The translations under genes and the position numbers were made by a program. 64,000 bases of DNA, taken from contig JAEVLN010000026.1 of the NCBI GenBank assembly GCA_018350325.1, forward strand, positions 496,001 through 560,000. The letters are read 5' to 3'. The DNA is from Globodera rostochiensis (lineage: Eukaryota > Nematoda > Chromadorea > Rhabditida > Heteroderidae). Position 1 is the stretch's first letter. Every line of letters begins with the position of its first letter. Positions 22,368 through 32,614 of the stretch are shown here, piece by piece. The notes below the pieces were generated by a model. The model was not told where the DNA came from. It was given only the letters and a program-made list of their open reading frames with translations, and ran no database searches.

Positions 22368-23478
22368 ATGAATTTATTGCTTTTTTTATTTCTATTTTTA
22401 AATGTATTACATTTAATTTTGACGGTTAATGAAAAGAAAATTCCCCCAACTTTTGATGAAATATATGGGAAAGGATGGGACGAAAATGACCATCAACAAA
22501 TAAAAGTAGAAACATCGCCGTTAAACTCGGGAGAAAATGCATTAAATGAACAAGCTCATCATGATGACAATATAGATCAGGATGTTGAAGCTTATAAATC
22601 GGATTCGACTGATCAGAATCTTACACAGGAAGACCCGGATTGCATTGATCAAAGTTATAATGAAAATGAAACAATTGAAGGAATTAATGCAGAAAATGAA
22701 TTCTCTGAGCAAGAAAAAAGAGAAATTATTTGCAAGTTTCACGCGGTGAAAGAAGAATTAAAGAAAAAAGGAAAATTCCCAGCAACAGAAAGGGTTAAAA
22801 TTGAGTGTAAAATTGGAAACAAATTGGGAGTCATTCGCGACAAAATTTATAAATGGAAAAAAAAATTTGGCTTAAGTCGCAAAACGAAAAGAAATAAAAA
22901 TGATTTTTATGAGAAAAAAAAGTGCGAATTTATTGCAAGAATAAAAGAGATCAAAATGTGCCAACACGGAGAACAGAATAAATTAATTAAAGATTTGGGA
23001 ATTTCTACAGACACATTGCGTCGTTGGAAAAAAGAATTTGGACTTCCCATCGATTGTATGAATTTAAATAATTTATTTCAAAACTTATTAAACTTAATTT
23101 AGCGCAAATTAAATACTCCGATAGCAAGAAATTGCAAGTGATGGGAAAATATTACAAAATTAAGCGAAAAAATCCTAAAATTAGTGACCGCATTATTGTC
23201 AATATGTTGAACATTGGTTATTCGTCACTATGTAGTTGGAAAAAGCAATTTGTAAATTGTGTTTATCAACATCAATTTTCAGAAAATGCCGGAGCTGTTC
23301 AGGATCTAATGTAGTGTTTGGACTTTTAATTACTTTAAAATTACAAAATTTACCAAATTTTATTATCAGCACTTCTGAACATCCGATGCCCTCATCGGAT
23401 GATCATTTGTGGGCCTGGAATCTCAGAACTAAAAAAAGAACAGAAAGAATCGAAGTGGAACACTCCGTGAAGAAATAA
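22368..23478 (+). CDS. SHTH-E: secreted helix-turn-helix repeat protein, 334 aa, three exons
   Basis: Exons 22368-23055, 23103-23310 and 23370-23478 total 1005 bases in frame. Signal peptide MNLLLFLFLFLNVLHLILT; family block PPTFDEIYGKGWDE; acidic region with an extra NENE compared with most copies; HTH unit 1 KIYKWKKKFG, unit 2 TLRRWKKEFG, unit 3 SLCSWKKQF. Exon 2 ends differently from most copies: after QHQFSENAGAVQDL the donor is CTAAT|GTAGTG and the acceptor TTATCAG, still phase 2, leading into TSEHPMPSSDDHLWAWN. The last residues are VEHSVKK, and the TAA stop lies within AATAAA. Copy I at 43436 is its near-identical partner, so the pair comes from a recent direct duplication. Confidence 0.85.
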
Positions 23479-23729
23479 AGTCGAAATGATAGGCTTTATT
23501 CAGCAATTTGAAATATTAATCTTAATCAAAAACTTTTTATTTACATTTTGTATTCATAGATTCTTCGAACGTGCTGTTCTATTATAACTTTAAGCCGAAT
23601 TTTATAAAAATATTCAAAGGAAATCAAATTTAATATTTTTGTCAAATTTTAAGTCTATTTCTTACATTGATTTAATTCTTTAAAAAATTTAGGAAATATG
23701 TTTTATTTTAATTCAAAAATAACTTTCAT

Positions 23730-23845
23730 TGGTGGCAAATTGTGCGAAATTTGACGCATCGTCAATTTAATTGCATTTTATATAAATTTTAAGAGATGGA
23801 AAATCGTTTTTTTTTTTAACAAAGGATGTTGCCTAAATTTTTTGT
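23730..23845 (-). pseudogene. Relic of Sre last exon
   Basis: GGTGGCAAATTGTGCGAAATTTG, GCATCGTCAATTTAATTGC and AACAAAGGATGTTGCCTAAATTT align by eye with the last exon of Sre gene 2 (15110-15225). The frame is lost. It follows SHTH-E just as another relic (about 44790-44835) follows SHTH-I. Confidence 0.6.
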
Positions 23846-24039
23846 TTTTATTTTTTTAAATAAATTGCTTCCGCTGGCGCGTAACGGCACCGCTCGCCGA
23901 CCCGTGCAAGTTGCCGAATTTTGGACACAACTGTGGTGAGATGAACAAAATTCGCCTTTTTCTTTACTCCAATAATACCTTGAGTCAAATAATTTTTGCA
24001 TTATATTTTTTTATTTTTAAATTATTCTAAATCTGGGGC

Positions 24040-24294
24040 CCTTTGCTCGTCTTGGGGTTTAGTAAACCCGGGTTAACGCCCGAGCTTACCCGCTTTGAAT
24101 CGTCTTTTTTTTTAACCTGGGTTAAGTTAACCCGGGTTTAAATTAATTAGTTTATTTTACCATTAAATTTATCGAAAATAAATGTTAGCCCGGGTATAGG
24201 CGAAATATAGTTTGAATTTTATTTGTAAAAAATTGGCATTCAATAACGTGTAATTTTATGTTTTCTTACTACATTTTACACGTCATATGAGACC
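24040..24294 (+). promoter_or_regulatory. Conserved SHTH 5' flank of copy F, left part
   Basis: Same sequence as upstream of E and I (AGTAAACCCGGGTTAACGCC, ATTGGCATTCAATAACGTG with TGGCAT at 24234-24239). The flank is cut at 24294 by an inserted element and resumes at 25055. Confidence 0.55.
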
Positions 24295-25054
24295 GGTAGG
24301 GGACGACTGAGTCTGGCCGACTGAGTCTGGGCCAACTGAGTCTGGCCGACTGAGTCTGGCCAACTGAGTCTGGTGGCCAACTGAGTCTGGCCAACTGAGT
24401 CTGGTTGGCAGGAAAAATTTTTAAACTTAAATCTAACTTTCTTAAACAAAAATTAAAGCAAACAAACATAACAATAAAACAATCATTGATTCAATTCTTC
24501 ATGTGACACTTTTTGGAAATTCCGGCAAGAAAATCGATTATTCTTTGGGGGTTTTGATTCTGCATGGCATATTGATGGTCGCCCAAAAAATGGTACCTGG
24601 GGTTCGTTAGGCTTAGGCCTATGCCACCCTGGCTTGGGGCTTGTTAGGCTTAGGCCTAAGGCTATTAATGTAAAAAAGGATAACAAATGGAAAAATTTTT
24701 CAAAAAATCATAAATGTTGAAATCATAGATTGGATATGTCAAATGTGATGTCATATTCGTCAGCGACCTCGATAACCCCGGAGTACTTCTCAGAATTACA
24801 TAAAACTGGTTTTTTTTTAAAATTCGGGGACCTATATAAGACACCATTACCATTTTTTGTTTAAGAAAGATATTTTTTTTAGGATATGTTTCTTGACTTT
24901 TTATTTTTTAGAAGATTTAAGTTCAAAAACTTTTTCCTGCCAACCAGACTCAGTTGGCCAGACTCAGTTGGCCACCAGACTCAGTTGGCCAGACTCAGTC
25001 GGCCAGACTCAGTTGGCCCAGACTCAGTTGGCCAGACTCAGTTGGGCCGTTCCC
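24295..25054. mobile_element. 760-bp MULE-like foldback element inserted in SHTH-F promoter
   Basis: TATGAGACC (9 bp) occurs on both sides (24286-24294 and 25055-25063), while paralogous flanks (E, I, J) have it once. Each arm is a tandem array of ACTGAGTCTGGCCA units, one arm (24295-24433) inverted with respect to the other (24917-25054); both arms end inward with GGTTGGCAGGAAAAA. The 9-bp duplication and tandem-array ends suggest a Mutator-like non-autonomous element. The middle carries two TTAGGCTTAGGC pairs and no convincing gene. Confidence 0.8.
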
Positions 25055-25170
25055 TATGAGACCTTACTTAAACTTTTCCCAATGAAATACTAAGAAAAAA
25101 AATTCATTTACTTTCATTATATGGATTAAATATTTATTCAATTCTTTCCAAGCCAATATTACACAAGAAA

Positions 25171-26308
25171 ATGAATTTGTAGCTTATTTTATTTCTCTTT
25201 TTAAATGGATTATTTTTAATTTTGTCGGTCAATGAACCAAAAGATGGAAAAATTCGACCAACTTTTGATGAAATATATGGGAAAGGATGGGACGAAAATG
25301 ACCATCAACAAATAAAAGTGGAAACATCGCCGTTAAACTCACTAAATGAACAAGCTGATCATGATGACAATATAGATCAGGATGTTGAAGCTTATAATTC
25401 CGATTCGACTGATCAGAATCTTACACAGGAAGACCCGGATCGCATTGATCAAAGTGATGATGAAACAATTGAAGGAATTAATGATGAAAATGAATTCTCT
25501 GAGAAAGAAAAACGAGAAATTATTTCCAAATTTCACGCGATGAGAGAAAAAGTAAACAAAAAAGGAAAATTCGCAGCAACAAAAAAAGTTAAAATTGAGC
25601 GTAAAATTGGAAAAGATTTGGGAGTCAATCGCGACAAAATTTATAAATGGAAAAAAGAATTTGGCTTAAGCCGCAAACAGAAAAAAAAATGATTTTTATG
25701 CAAAGAAAAAGCGCGAATTTATTGCAAGAATTGAAGAGATCAAAATGTGCCAACTGGGAGAACAGAATAAACTTGCTAAAGATTTGTGTATTTCTGATGA
25801 AACATTTTGTCGTTGGAAAAAAGAATTTGGAATTCCCGTCAATTGTATTTTTTTGAATTTATTTTTCAAAAATTATTAAATTTAATTTAGCGCAATTTAA
25901 ACATTCCGATAGCGAGAAATCGGAATTGATGGAAAAATATTACAAAATTAAACAAATAAATCCTAAACTTAATGTCATCGATATTGCCAAAAGGCTGAAT
26001 ATTAGTTCAGTTACATTATACAAATGGAAAAAACAATTTGATCCAATTTTAAATCAAAATTCTTTTGATGAAAATTCATTGATGGAGAATGGCCTTACAG
26101 ATAACGAGTATTCAAATTAAAAATGTTCAATATTTTTCGGCAATTAAAAGATAAAATAATTTTAAAAAATTTTATACATAAATTTTCTTATTTTAGCACT
26201 TCTGAACATCCGCCGATGGCCTCGTGGGATGATAATTTGTGGTGCTGGAATTGCGCAAAGAAAAAAAGAACAGAAAGAATTGAAGTGAAACAAAATAACG
26301 TTCCGTGA
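25171..26308 (+). pseudogene. SHTH-F: family member with early stop and frameshift
   Basis: The ATG at 25171 is followed by AATTTGTAG, a stop at codon 4, in what should be MNLLL. The remainder of exon 1 is intact until RKQKKK near 25690, where a frame change breaks HTH unit 2 (its codons continue in another frame to FCRWKKEFG-type sequence). Exon 2 (25891-26107) and exon 3 (26197-26308) are well kept: TLYKWKKQF and DNLWCWNCAKKKRTER. The TTTCAG acceptor has become TTTCCAAG. With the inserted element in its promoter this copy is very probably dead. Confidence 0.85.
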
Positions 26309-26851
26309 ACTAAACTTTGACAAATTCGACATTTGCTAGGTGGTTTGAAACAAAATTTGCAAAAAAAAAAAATACCATTTTGGAAAAATCGAAAATCGTC
26401 AAGCTTTTCGAAATTTTGACAAATGGCGTGAAATAATTTCTATTTCTCAAATTATTTTTCTAGTAAAAATCACCTTCGTATGTGCCTAAATTTACGGTTT
26501 CAAAATTCTGTGTCATGATTATTAGCTTTGATTAGTGCGACATAACTTAGTTCAAAATCTGACCGAAAATAGACAAATTACAAACATATTCTTTCATTAG
26601 ATATTGATAAGGAAAATTTATTTTATAGACCATCTCAAGAACTTTACGCCAGCTCACTCACTCAAGAACATATATTGGAATTGGAATAATATTGATAAAA
26701 ATATCTTTTGAATATTGGCTTACATATAAAATTTTTTTTTGAAAATTATAATTAACTTAAAAATTTTTTTATGTTGTTGTACTGTCGAAAAATCCGATGT
26801 CGGAAAGTCCGCTTACTGGCGAAAAGTCCGGACACCACCCTATTGATGACC
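26309..26851. other. Intergenic region between F and G, no gene seen
   Basis: AT-rich sequence separating the convergent copies F (plus) and G (minus). Near 26785-26845 there is a short array GTCGAAAAATCCGATGTCGG, AAAGTCCG, GAAAAGTCCGGACA, similar in style to the GACGAAAAGTCC arrays at 14720 and 41982. I see no gene. Confidence 0.5.
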
Positions 26852-28015
26852 TCAAATCTCACGAATATCACTCATATTTTTATTCACGGAGTGTTCCACT
26901 TCTGTTCTTTCTGTTCTTTTTTTCTTTGCAAGATTCCAGGACCACAAATTATCATTCGCCGACGAGGCCATCTGATGTTCAGAAGTGCTATAATACGAAA
27001 ATTTATTTATAAATACATTAATTTATTTTTAAATTGCTGAAAATATTAAATAGTAAATTTGAATACTCGTTATCCGCAAAAGTTGGGTGATTCTCCGGCA
27101 ATGATTGATCATCAACAAAATTTACAAATTGTTTTTTCCATCTATATAATGTTGTTTTCTCAATGTTTAGAATATTGGCAATATCGATGTCTCTAATTTT
27201 AGGGTTTCTTTGTTTAATTTTATAATATTTTCTCATCACTTCCAATTTCTCGCTATAGGAGTATTTAAATTTCGCTAAAATAAATTGAATAATTTCTGAA
27301 AATGATTTATTAAAAAATTCATACATTTAAAGGGAAGTCCAAATTCTTTTTTCCAACAACGAAATGTTTCATCAGAAATGCCCAAATCTTTCATAAGTTT
27401 ATTTTGTTCTCCCCGTTGGCACATTTTGATCTCTTTTATTCTTGCAATAAATTCGCGCTTTTTCTTTTCATAAAAATTTTTTTTATTTCTTTTCGTTTTG
27501 CGACTTAAGCCAAATTCTTTTTTCCATTTATAAATTTTCTCGCGATAGACTCCCAATTTGTTTCCAATTTTGCGTTCAATTTTAACCCTTTCTGCAATTG
27601 GATATTTTTCTTTTTTCTTTAATTCTTCTCTTATTGCATGAAATTTGCAAATAATTTTTCGTTTTTCTTTCTCAGAGAATTCATTTTCATCATTAATTCC
27701 TTCAATTGTTTCATCATCACTTTGATTAATGCGATCCGGGTCTTCCTGTGTAAGATTCTGATCAGTCGAATCCGAATTATAAGCTTCAACATCCTGATCT
27801 ATATTGTCATCATGATCAGCTTGTTCATTTAGTGCATTTTCTCCCGAGTTTAACGGCGATGTTTCCACTTTTATTTGTTGATGGTCATTTTCGTCCCATC
27901 CTTTCCCATATATTTCATCAAAAGTTGGTCGAATTTTTCCATCTTTTGGTTCATTAACCGTCCAAATTAAATGTAATGCATTTAAAAATAGAAAAAATAT
28001 AAGCAATAAATTCAT
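26852..28015 (-). CDS. SHTH-G: secreted helix-turn-helix repeat protein, 344 aa, three exons
   Basis: Minus-strand exons 28015-27325, 27274-27067 and 26987-26852 total 1035 bases in frame. Signal peptide MNLLLIFFLFLNALHLIWT; acidic region; HTH unit 1 KIYKWKKEFG, unit 2 TFRCWKKEFG, unit 3 TLYRWKKQF. Exon 3 has DNLWSWNLAKKKRTERTEV and a C-terminal extension (NKNMSDIREI) because the usual stop AAATAA has become AATAAAAAT. The upstream flank (28022-28240) is the conserved family flank with GAGACCTTACTTAAGC on the reverse strand; the TGGCAT-equivalent site reads AGGCAT here. It runs convergent with F. Confidence 0.85.
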
Positions 28016-28245
28016 CGTGTAATTATTGGCTCTGAAAGAATTTAAAACTAATATATATAATCCATATATTTAAAGTAAATGAAATTTTTCTTAGTATTTT
28101 ATTGGGAAAAGCTTAAGTAAGGTCTCATATGACGTTGTAAAATGTAGTAAGAAAACATAAAATGACACGTTATTGAATGCCTTTTTTTACAAATAAATTT
28201 CAAACTATATTTCGTCTTCCGGCTACCTATCTAAGTCAAATTTTC
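28016..28245 (-). promoter_or_regulatory. Conserved SHTH 5' flank of copy G
   Basis: Reading on the minus strand: AGGCATTCAATAACGTGTCA, TTTTCTTACTACATT, ACGTCATATGAGACCTTAC and a TTCTTTCAGAGCCAATAATT acceptor before the ATG. The order is the same as in E, I and J. Confidence 0.5.
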
Positions 28246-28274
28246 ATTATTAACTTTTTTTCAAAAACAACCAA

Positions 28275-28660
28275 TTCAGTTAAGATAACTTCTCGTTAGT
28301 AGAGCTATCGGAAAATATCGCTCAACGGTCCAGACTCGAAATCGAAATATTATCAATCGACTCCTCTCGGCCTGCAATGTAAGAATCCGAAATATATTTT
28401 GTTCGGCAACCATTCCCTGAAGAGTTACAAACCCGGGACTGAAGTGTCTTTTGACTGGGGACTCAGTTGTCCACTGATTAAAAAATGGGAAAAACCACTC
28501 ATATTGGCTTTCAAAATTAGGAATTAGTTGATAGGAAATCAAAATCTGGAATTTAAATCCGTTTTTCCGCTTTAAATTTTTGAAAATTAAGGAAAAACTA
28601 CTTTTAAGTAACAAAAGGCGGATATAATATAATGAAAGGCCGTGTAACAGGCCCGCCAGA
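28275..28660. repeat. Dispersed repeat R1, copy 2, hit by the LTR element
   Basis: It contains CAATCGACTCCTCTCGGCC, CCATTCCCTGAAGAGTTACA, GGGACTGAAGTGTCTTTTGACTG and AAAGGCCGTGTAACAGGCCCGCC, in the same order as 3925-4250. The LTR retrotransposon starts just after it, at 28665. Confidence 0.6.
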
Positions 28661-28664
28661 CTAT

Positions 28665-29042
28665 TGTAGGACTCTTCTCGCCCTTTTCATATTTTCGCCG
28701 AAAACATTTCGCCAAATGTCAAAAGATCCCAATTGATATTTCATTTCTTTTGGATTTTTGTCTTTCTTCATAACTTCAATAACTGCAATAACTCCAACAA
28801 TTGCAATATCGGATATCCTCCAATTTTCGGGCCTCTATATATTTTGTTTGTCTTCATTTTGGATATTCATTCTTCATCGATATTGATTATTTCGGGATTG
28901 TCCAAGTTAAGGACTTGTTGACCTTGATCCCTTTCCTTATATTGTGTTCAATTGCTTTTGGGGGGAAATAAAGGAGTTTAAAGAGCTTGCGTGGTGGAGT
29001 TTAAAGCCCGGACACGACGAAACTTCGTCTCATTGTCCGACG
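28665..29042 (+). repeat. 5' LTR
   Basis: It starts TGTAGGACTC and ends TCATTGTCCGACG. It matches 31562-31939 at every position I compared. AATAAA at about 28968 may be the polyadenylation signal. Confidence 0.88.
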
Positions 29043-29138
29043 TGGTGGACCTTAAAACACGCCTCACGCGTGCAAAGCGAGTACTCTACCAAGGTTTTTT
29101 TCATTTTAGCAAAATTGTGACTAGAAATTTTTTTGGAA

Positions 29139-31670
29139 ATGAGTCAAAGAAGTTTCAGTCCAAGTCTGGTTCAAGGGGAAAATTGGTGTTCAAACCAGAG
29201 TCGCAGAGGGTTCGAAAGCTATCAGAGTCTCCCCGTGGCTCTGCAAGGCGAAAATCCCTATTTTTGGAGAAATGAAAATTCGGTTAGGGGTGTCCACCAG
29301 GTACCTCCTCAGATTTCGGTGGTCCAAAATCAAAATTCGGGTTGGGGTAGGGCCGTTCAAAACCAAAGCGGCTTCCTCGTGGCCGATTCTTCTGCTCAGC
29401 TTTCTGTTAAAAACCGTCAGAGCAGGTTGGCGAGAAAGGTTGCTGACCAAAATCAAATGGTACAGCAAGGAGGCATTTATTTGGATTACCCAAGTAGGGG
29501 ACAGCCCGGACAAATTCAGGGGGGAATACCAAATCAAACGGTTGTCTACTCAAACAATCCGTTAGTCAGGCAAAACAGAGCGCCTTTTCGTGGCGCTCAT
29601 GTCCAACAAAATATGAGTTTTGGCGTTCAAGAACAAGTTGAATTTGTGGGAAACAGAGCACCTCCTCGTGGCGCTCAGTTTCAACAAAACATAAATTTCG
29701 GAGTCCAAGAACAGGGCGAATTTGGTGAATGTAGAGTGCTTCCTCGTGGCGCTCAGGTCCAGCAAAGTATGAATTTTGGAATTGAAGGACAGTGCGGAAT
29801 TTGGGAAAACGGAGCTCCTAGTGCTCAGGAAAGGGTTTATTATGGGAACACGACTGAAAGTTTTGTCCCCGTTCAGTTTAACCCGAATAATCAGCCGCAA
29901 ATCCAATACCAGGCATTCGCGTTGCCTCAGTCGGGTCAGGACGGTTTTGTGTCTCAACCATGGCCATACCAACATCCGGTGCAAGGCGCACAAATGGAGC
30001 TGGAGATGGAGTTGCAGAAAGTGAAGCTCTCCGGACAGTACGCAAAGGTCCTAAAGGAATTGCCGATTTTGAACGGCACAGAAGGCAAGGAAGCGATAAT
30101 TGATTTCTTCACTGCATTGGAGACGCGCACAACCGAATGGAGCTCAGAGAAAATTATGGAAGTTATGCAGATCAAGGTGAAAGGAAAAGCCCGGGAAGAA
30201 GCAGCAGCAGCGGTGACAAGGTTTGGGAATACAATCTCCCTCAAAGATTTACGGACCGAGATCGCAAAGGCTTTATATGGCGAAGAAAGGCTAGAAAAAG
30301 GGCCTCAACAAGACCGAAGGGCAGAACCGATTAGTCACCATCGGTTGAGTGCGGGCGAAGAGCTCGATGTTGGTGTTGAACTTGAAAGCCAAAATCAACA
30401 AATTTTGGAAAAAAATCCCTCTCAGAATAATTTTTTGGACAACGTTTCGTTTGGAGAGTTTGGACAAACAACTTTCGCTCCGAAGAAGTTACCTCTAGAA
30501 ATTTCCTTTACCTCTGAGGAAACTGCCCAATTTGTGAATTTGAAAAGGTTGAGGGCAAGCTCGGTAGCCCCGATACAATCTTTCTTTTGGGAAACACCTG
30601 TACACGGTACACGCATGCTGCAGCCGGCGTGCTGTTTGGAGAGTTCAAACGGAGCCCTGTTGGGTCATCAGCAGGCCAAGTTTGAGAGAAAGAGATTGGA
30701 GAAGGCGGAGGTTTCTTTGAAGAGTGCAGACGAGGAGAGAATAAAGACGTTGGGAAAACAGCTCGAATTGGTGTCCAAGGAAAGAGACAAGCTGAAGACG
30801 TTGGTGGAATCTTTTATTGAAGGGAAGGAGACGAACCGAAAGTCGAGGAAAGTGCTGGCTCACAAGTTAAGAAAGATTTTTCCCGTTGAAAAACCGGAGA
30901 AAACGGTAACGACAGGAAAAAGGGATTTGGCGCAAAAGATGGCACATTCTTCGTTGCCGAGAATCGTTCAAAACCCCTCGGAAATTTTGGTGACCCCACC
31001 AACCCGCGGGCGTGTTCCGGTTCCCAATTCAGTAAAGTCTCAACAAAAGGAACATGTTGGAAAAGCTGTTAGGTCCAAAGCGTTCGAAACCGGTAGAAGA
31101 ACGGGATTTGGACGCGTCGTTGTCAATTCGGCTCTTAAGCGGCCCCAATCACCATCAAACTCGTTCCAAACGTCGCCCAATCAAAAAAATTCAGGGTTTT
31201 CAAACAAAAATAACCGTAAACGGGAGAATTTCGGTCAGCATCCGGTGAATTTACACCGAGGAGTGCGAGTATTCGTTAACTCTCGGTATATAAAGCAATC
31301 GGAACGGAGTGATCTATCAACTCCGATCACTCCTCAAAATCGCTGGTGTTTGAATATGACAGCGCAGCTTTCTGCGTCCAATTTGCAATTCGAAGTTCAA
31401 AGCCAGAGCGTCCCACCCCCTCCCCAATCCAATTTTCAGGTTCTTCAACCGGCATGTTTGACAGGCCAACATCAACAAGTCGACGAGGACGCACTTTGGA
31501 GGGCGACGGGGGAGGACGGACCAATCGCCGCTGAGGGCAGCGGCTTTCTGGAGGCGGGGGATGTAGGACTCTTCTCGCCCTTTTCATATTTTCGCCGAAA
31601 ACATTTCGCCAAATGTCAAAAGATCCCAATTGATATTTCATTTCTTTTGGATTTTTGTCTTTCTTCATAA
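29139..31670 (+). CDS. Gag-like structural protein of the LTR element, about 843 aa
   Basis: The first ATG of the open frame is at 29139. The N-terminal third is Gln/Asn/Pro-rich with repeats such as RGAQVQQSMNFGI. Around residues 285-390 lies a gag-type capsid segment: LPILNGTEGKEAIIDFF, TRTTEWSSEKIM, then IKVKGKAREEA. It is followed by a strongly charged coiled-coil (about residues 510-590, RLEKAEVSLKSADEER) and a basic, Ser/Pro-rich tail. The last 109 bases lie inside the right LTR. I see no CCHC zinc knuckle. A related gag relic is at 60970-62265 (LPTLYGTAGRDAVHDFF). The protein would package element RNA into particles in the cytoplasm; that role is from family knowledge. Confidence 0.8.
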   Translation: MSQRSFSPSLVQGENWCSNQSRRGFESYQSLPVALQGENPYFWRNENSVRGVHQVPPQISVVQNQNSGWGRAVQNQSGFLVADSSAQLSVKNRQSRLARKVADQNQMVQQGGIYLDYPSRGQPGQIQGGIPNQTVVYSNNPLVRQNRAPFRGAHVQQNMSFGVQEQVEFVGNRAPPRGAQFQQNINFGVQEQGEFGECRVLPRGAQVQQSMNFGIEGQCGIWENGAPSAQERVYYGNTTESFVPVQFNPNNQPQIQYQAFALPQSGQDGFVSQPWPYQHPVQGAQMELEMELQKVKLSGQYAKVLKELPILNGTEGKEAIIDFFTALETRTTEWSSEKIMEVMQIKVKGKAREEAAAAVTRFGNTISLKDLRTEIAKALYGEERLEKGPQQDRRAEPISHHRLSAGEELDVGVELESQNQQILEKNPSQNNFLDNVSFGEFGQTTFAPKKLPLEISFTSEETAQFVNLKRLRASSVAPIQSFFWETPVHGTRMLQPACCLESSNGALLGHQQAKFERKRLEKAEVSLKSADEERIKTLGKQLELVSKERDKLKTLVESFIEGKETNRKSRKVLAHKLRKIFPVEKPEKTVTTGKRDLAQKMAHSSLPRIVQNPSEILVTPPTRGRVPVPNSVKSQQKEHVGKAVRSKAFETGRRTGFGRVVVNSALKRPQSPSNSFQTSPNQKNSGFSNKNNRKRENFGQHPVNLHRGVRVFVNSRYIKQSERSDLSTPITPQNRWCLNMTAQLSASNLQFEVQSQSVPPPPQSNFQVLQPACLTGQHQQVDEDALWRATGEDGPIAAEGSGFLEAGDVGLFSPFSYFRRKHFAKCQKIPIDISFLLDFCLSS

Positions 31671-31939
31671 CTTCAATAACTGCAATAACTCCAACAATTG
31701 CAATATCGGATATCCTCCAATTTTCGGGCCTCTATATATTTTGTTTGTCTTCATTTTGGATATTCATTCTTCATCGATATTGATTATTTCGGGATTGTCC
31801 AAGTTAAGGACTTGTTGACCTTGATCCCTTTCCTTATATTGTGTTCAATTGCTTTTGGGGGGAAATAAAGGAGTTTAAAGAGCTTGCGTGGTGGAGTTTA
31901 AAGCCCGGACACGACGAAACTTCGTCTCATTGTCCGACG
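31562..31939 (+). repeat. 3' LTR
   Basis: Second copy of the 378-bp repeat, preceded by a polypurine tract at 31550-31561 and followed by the CTAT target duplication. Confidence 0.88.
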
Positions 31940-32249
31940 CTATACCTTTGAATGTTTCCAATTTCTTAGACAAAAATTAAGAATTTTTTTAGCAGGTGCA
32001 TAAAATTTATAAAATAAAAGCAAAAAATGTTTCACTTGAAATTGAATGATTAGGGTCCGAATCTATATGCACCAAAAATGGCCAAAATATGCATTTTTAA
32101 CAATTTTTTTTTGCCAAAATACGCAATTTCAAAATGGTCTTAGAAAGGTAAAGAAAAGTAACAAAATTGCGGTACGGGTATTATTTCAAGGAAATCTTTA
32201 ATTTTTCCGGGAATAAGAAATGCTACCATTTTCGTAAAATTAATCATTT

Positions 32250-32590
32250 TGCAGAGGAATTTGGGAAAAATTTTATGATGCCGGGCAGTGCCGACAAGCG
32301 CCGCCTGGGAAATTTTTTTTTACAAGAATTGGCAATTTTTGAAGAAAATCGAAGCAAAAATTCTGAAAGATGTGATAAATTTTTCACAATAATTTTATTT
32401 TTAAAATATTTGAAAATTATTAAAAATGCTCCTTTATTAATGGGGGAGCGGATGACTAGAGGCCGAAAAAGAGTAAATAAAAGCACTTGGCCTGAAGCGG
32501 GTTCGAACCAGGCTGCCGCGGGTGACCCGAAACCCGATCGGTTTTTTTTTCAACCCGAAGACCCGCCCGAGGTTTTTAGGGCGGTGCCCC
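32250..32590. repeat. SINE-like dispersed repeat with GGTTCGAACC box
   Basis: It contains GTGCCGACAAGCGCCGCCGG, AAAATCGAAGCAAAAATTC, then AAAGCACTTGGCCTGAAGCG and GGGTTCGAACC, a pol III B-box consensus (read on the minus strand as GGTTCGAACCC). A parallel arrangement is found at 61160-61470. The head beyond the B-box differs, so this copy seems truncated. Confidence 0.5.
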
Positions 32591-32614
32591 GATAGGTACA
32601 GCCGAGAAAAAATT

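Larger units (their letters stand above)
28665..31939 (+). mobile_element. Gag-only LTR retrotransposon, 3275 bp, identical LTRs
   Basis: Two 378-bp direct repeats (28665-29042 and 31562-31939) appear identical by eye. CTAT flanks both sides (28661-28664 and 31940-31943). Just after the left LTR is TGGTGGACCTTAAAACACG, which starts with TGG as a tRNA primer-binding site should. Just before the right LTR is the purine tract GGAGGCGGGGGA. The only long frame is a gag-like protein. No protease, reverse transcriptase or integrase is visible, so transposition must depend on another element. Identical LTRs mean a very recent insertion. Confidence 0.9.

Noticed and set aside
28733..28921. 62-codon frame present twice with identical protein (also 31630-31818)
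   Set aside because: It lies wholly inside the LTR and is duplicated only because the LTRs are direct repeats.
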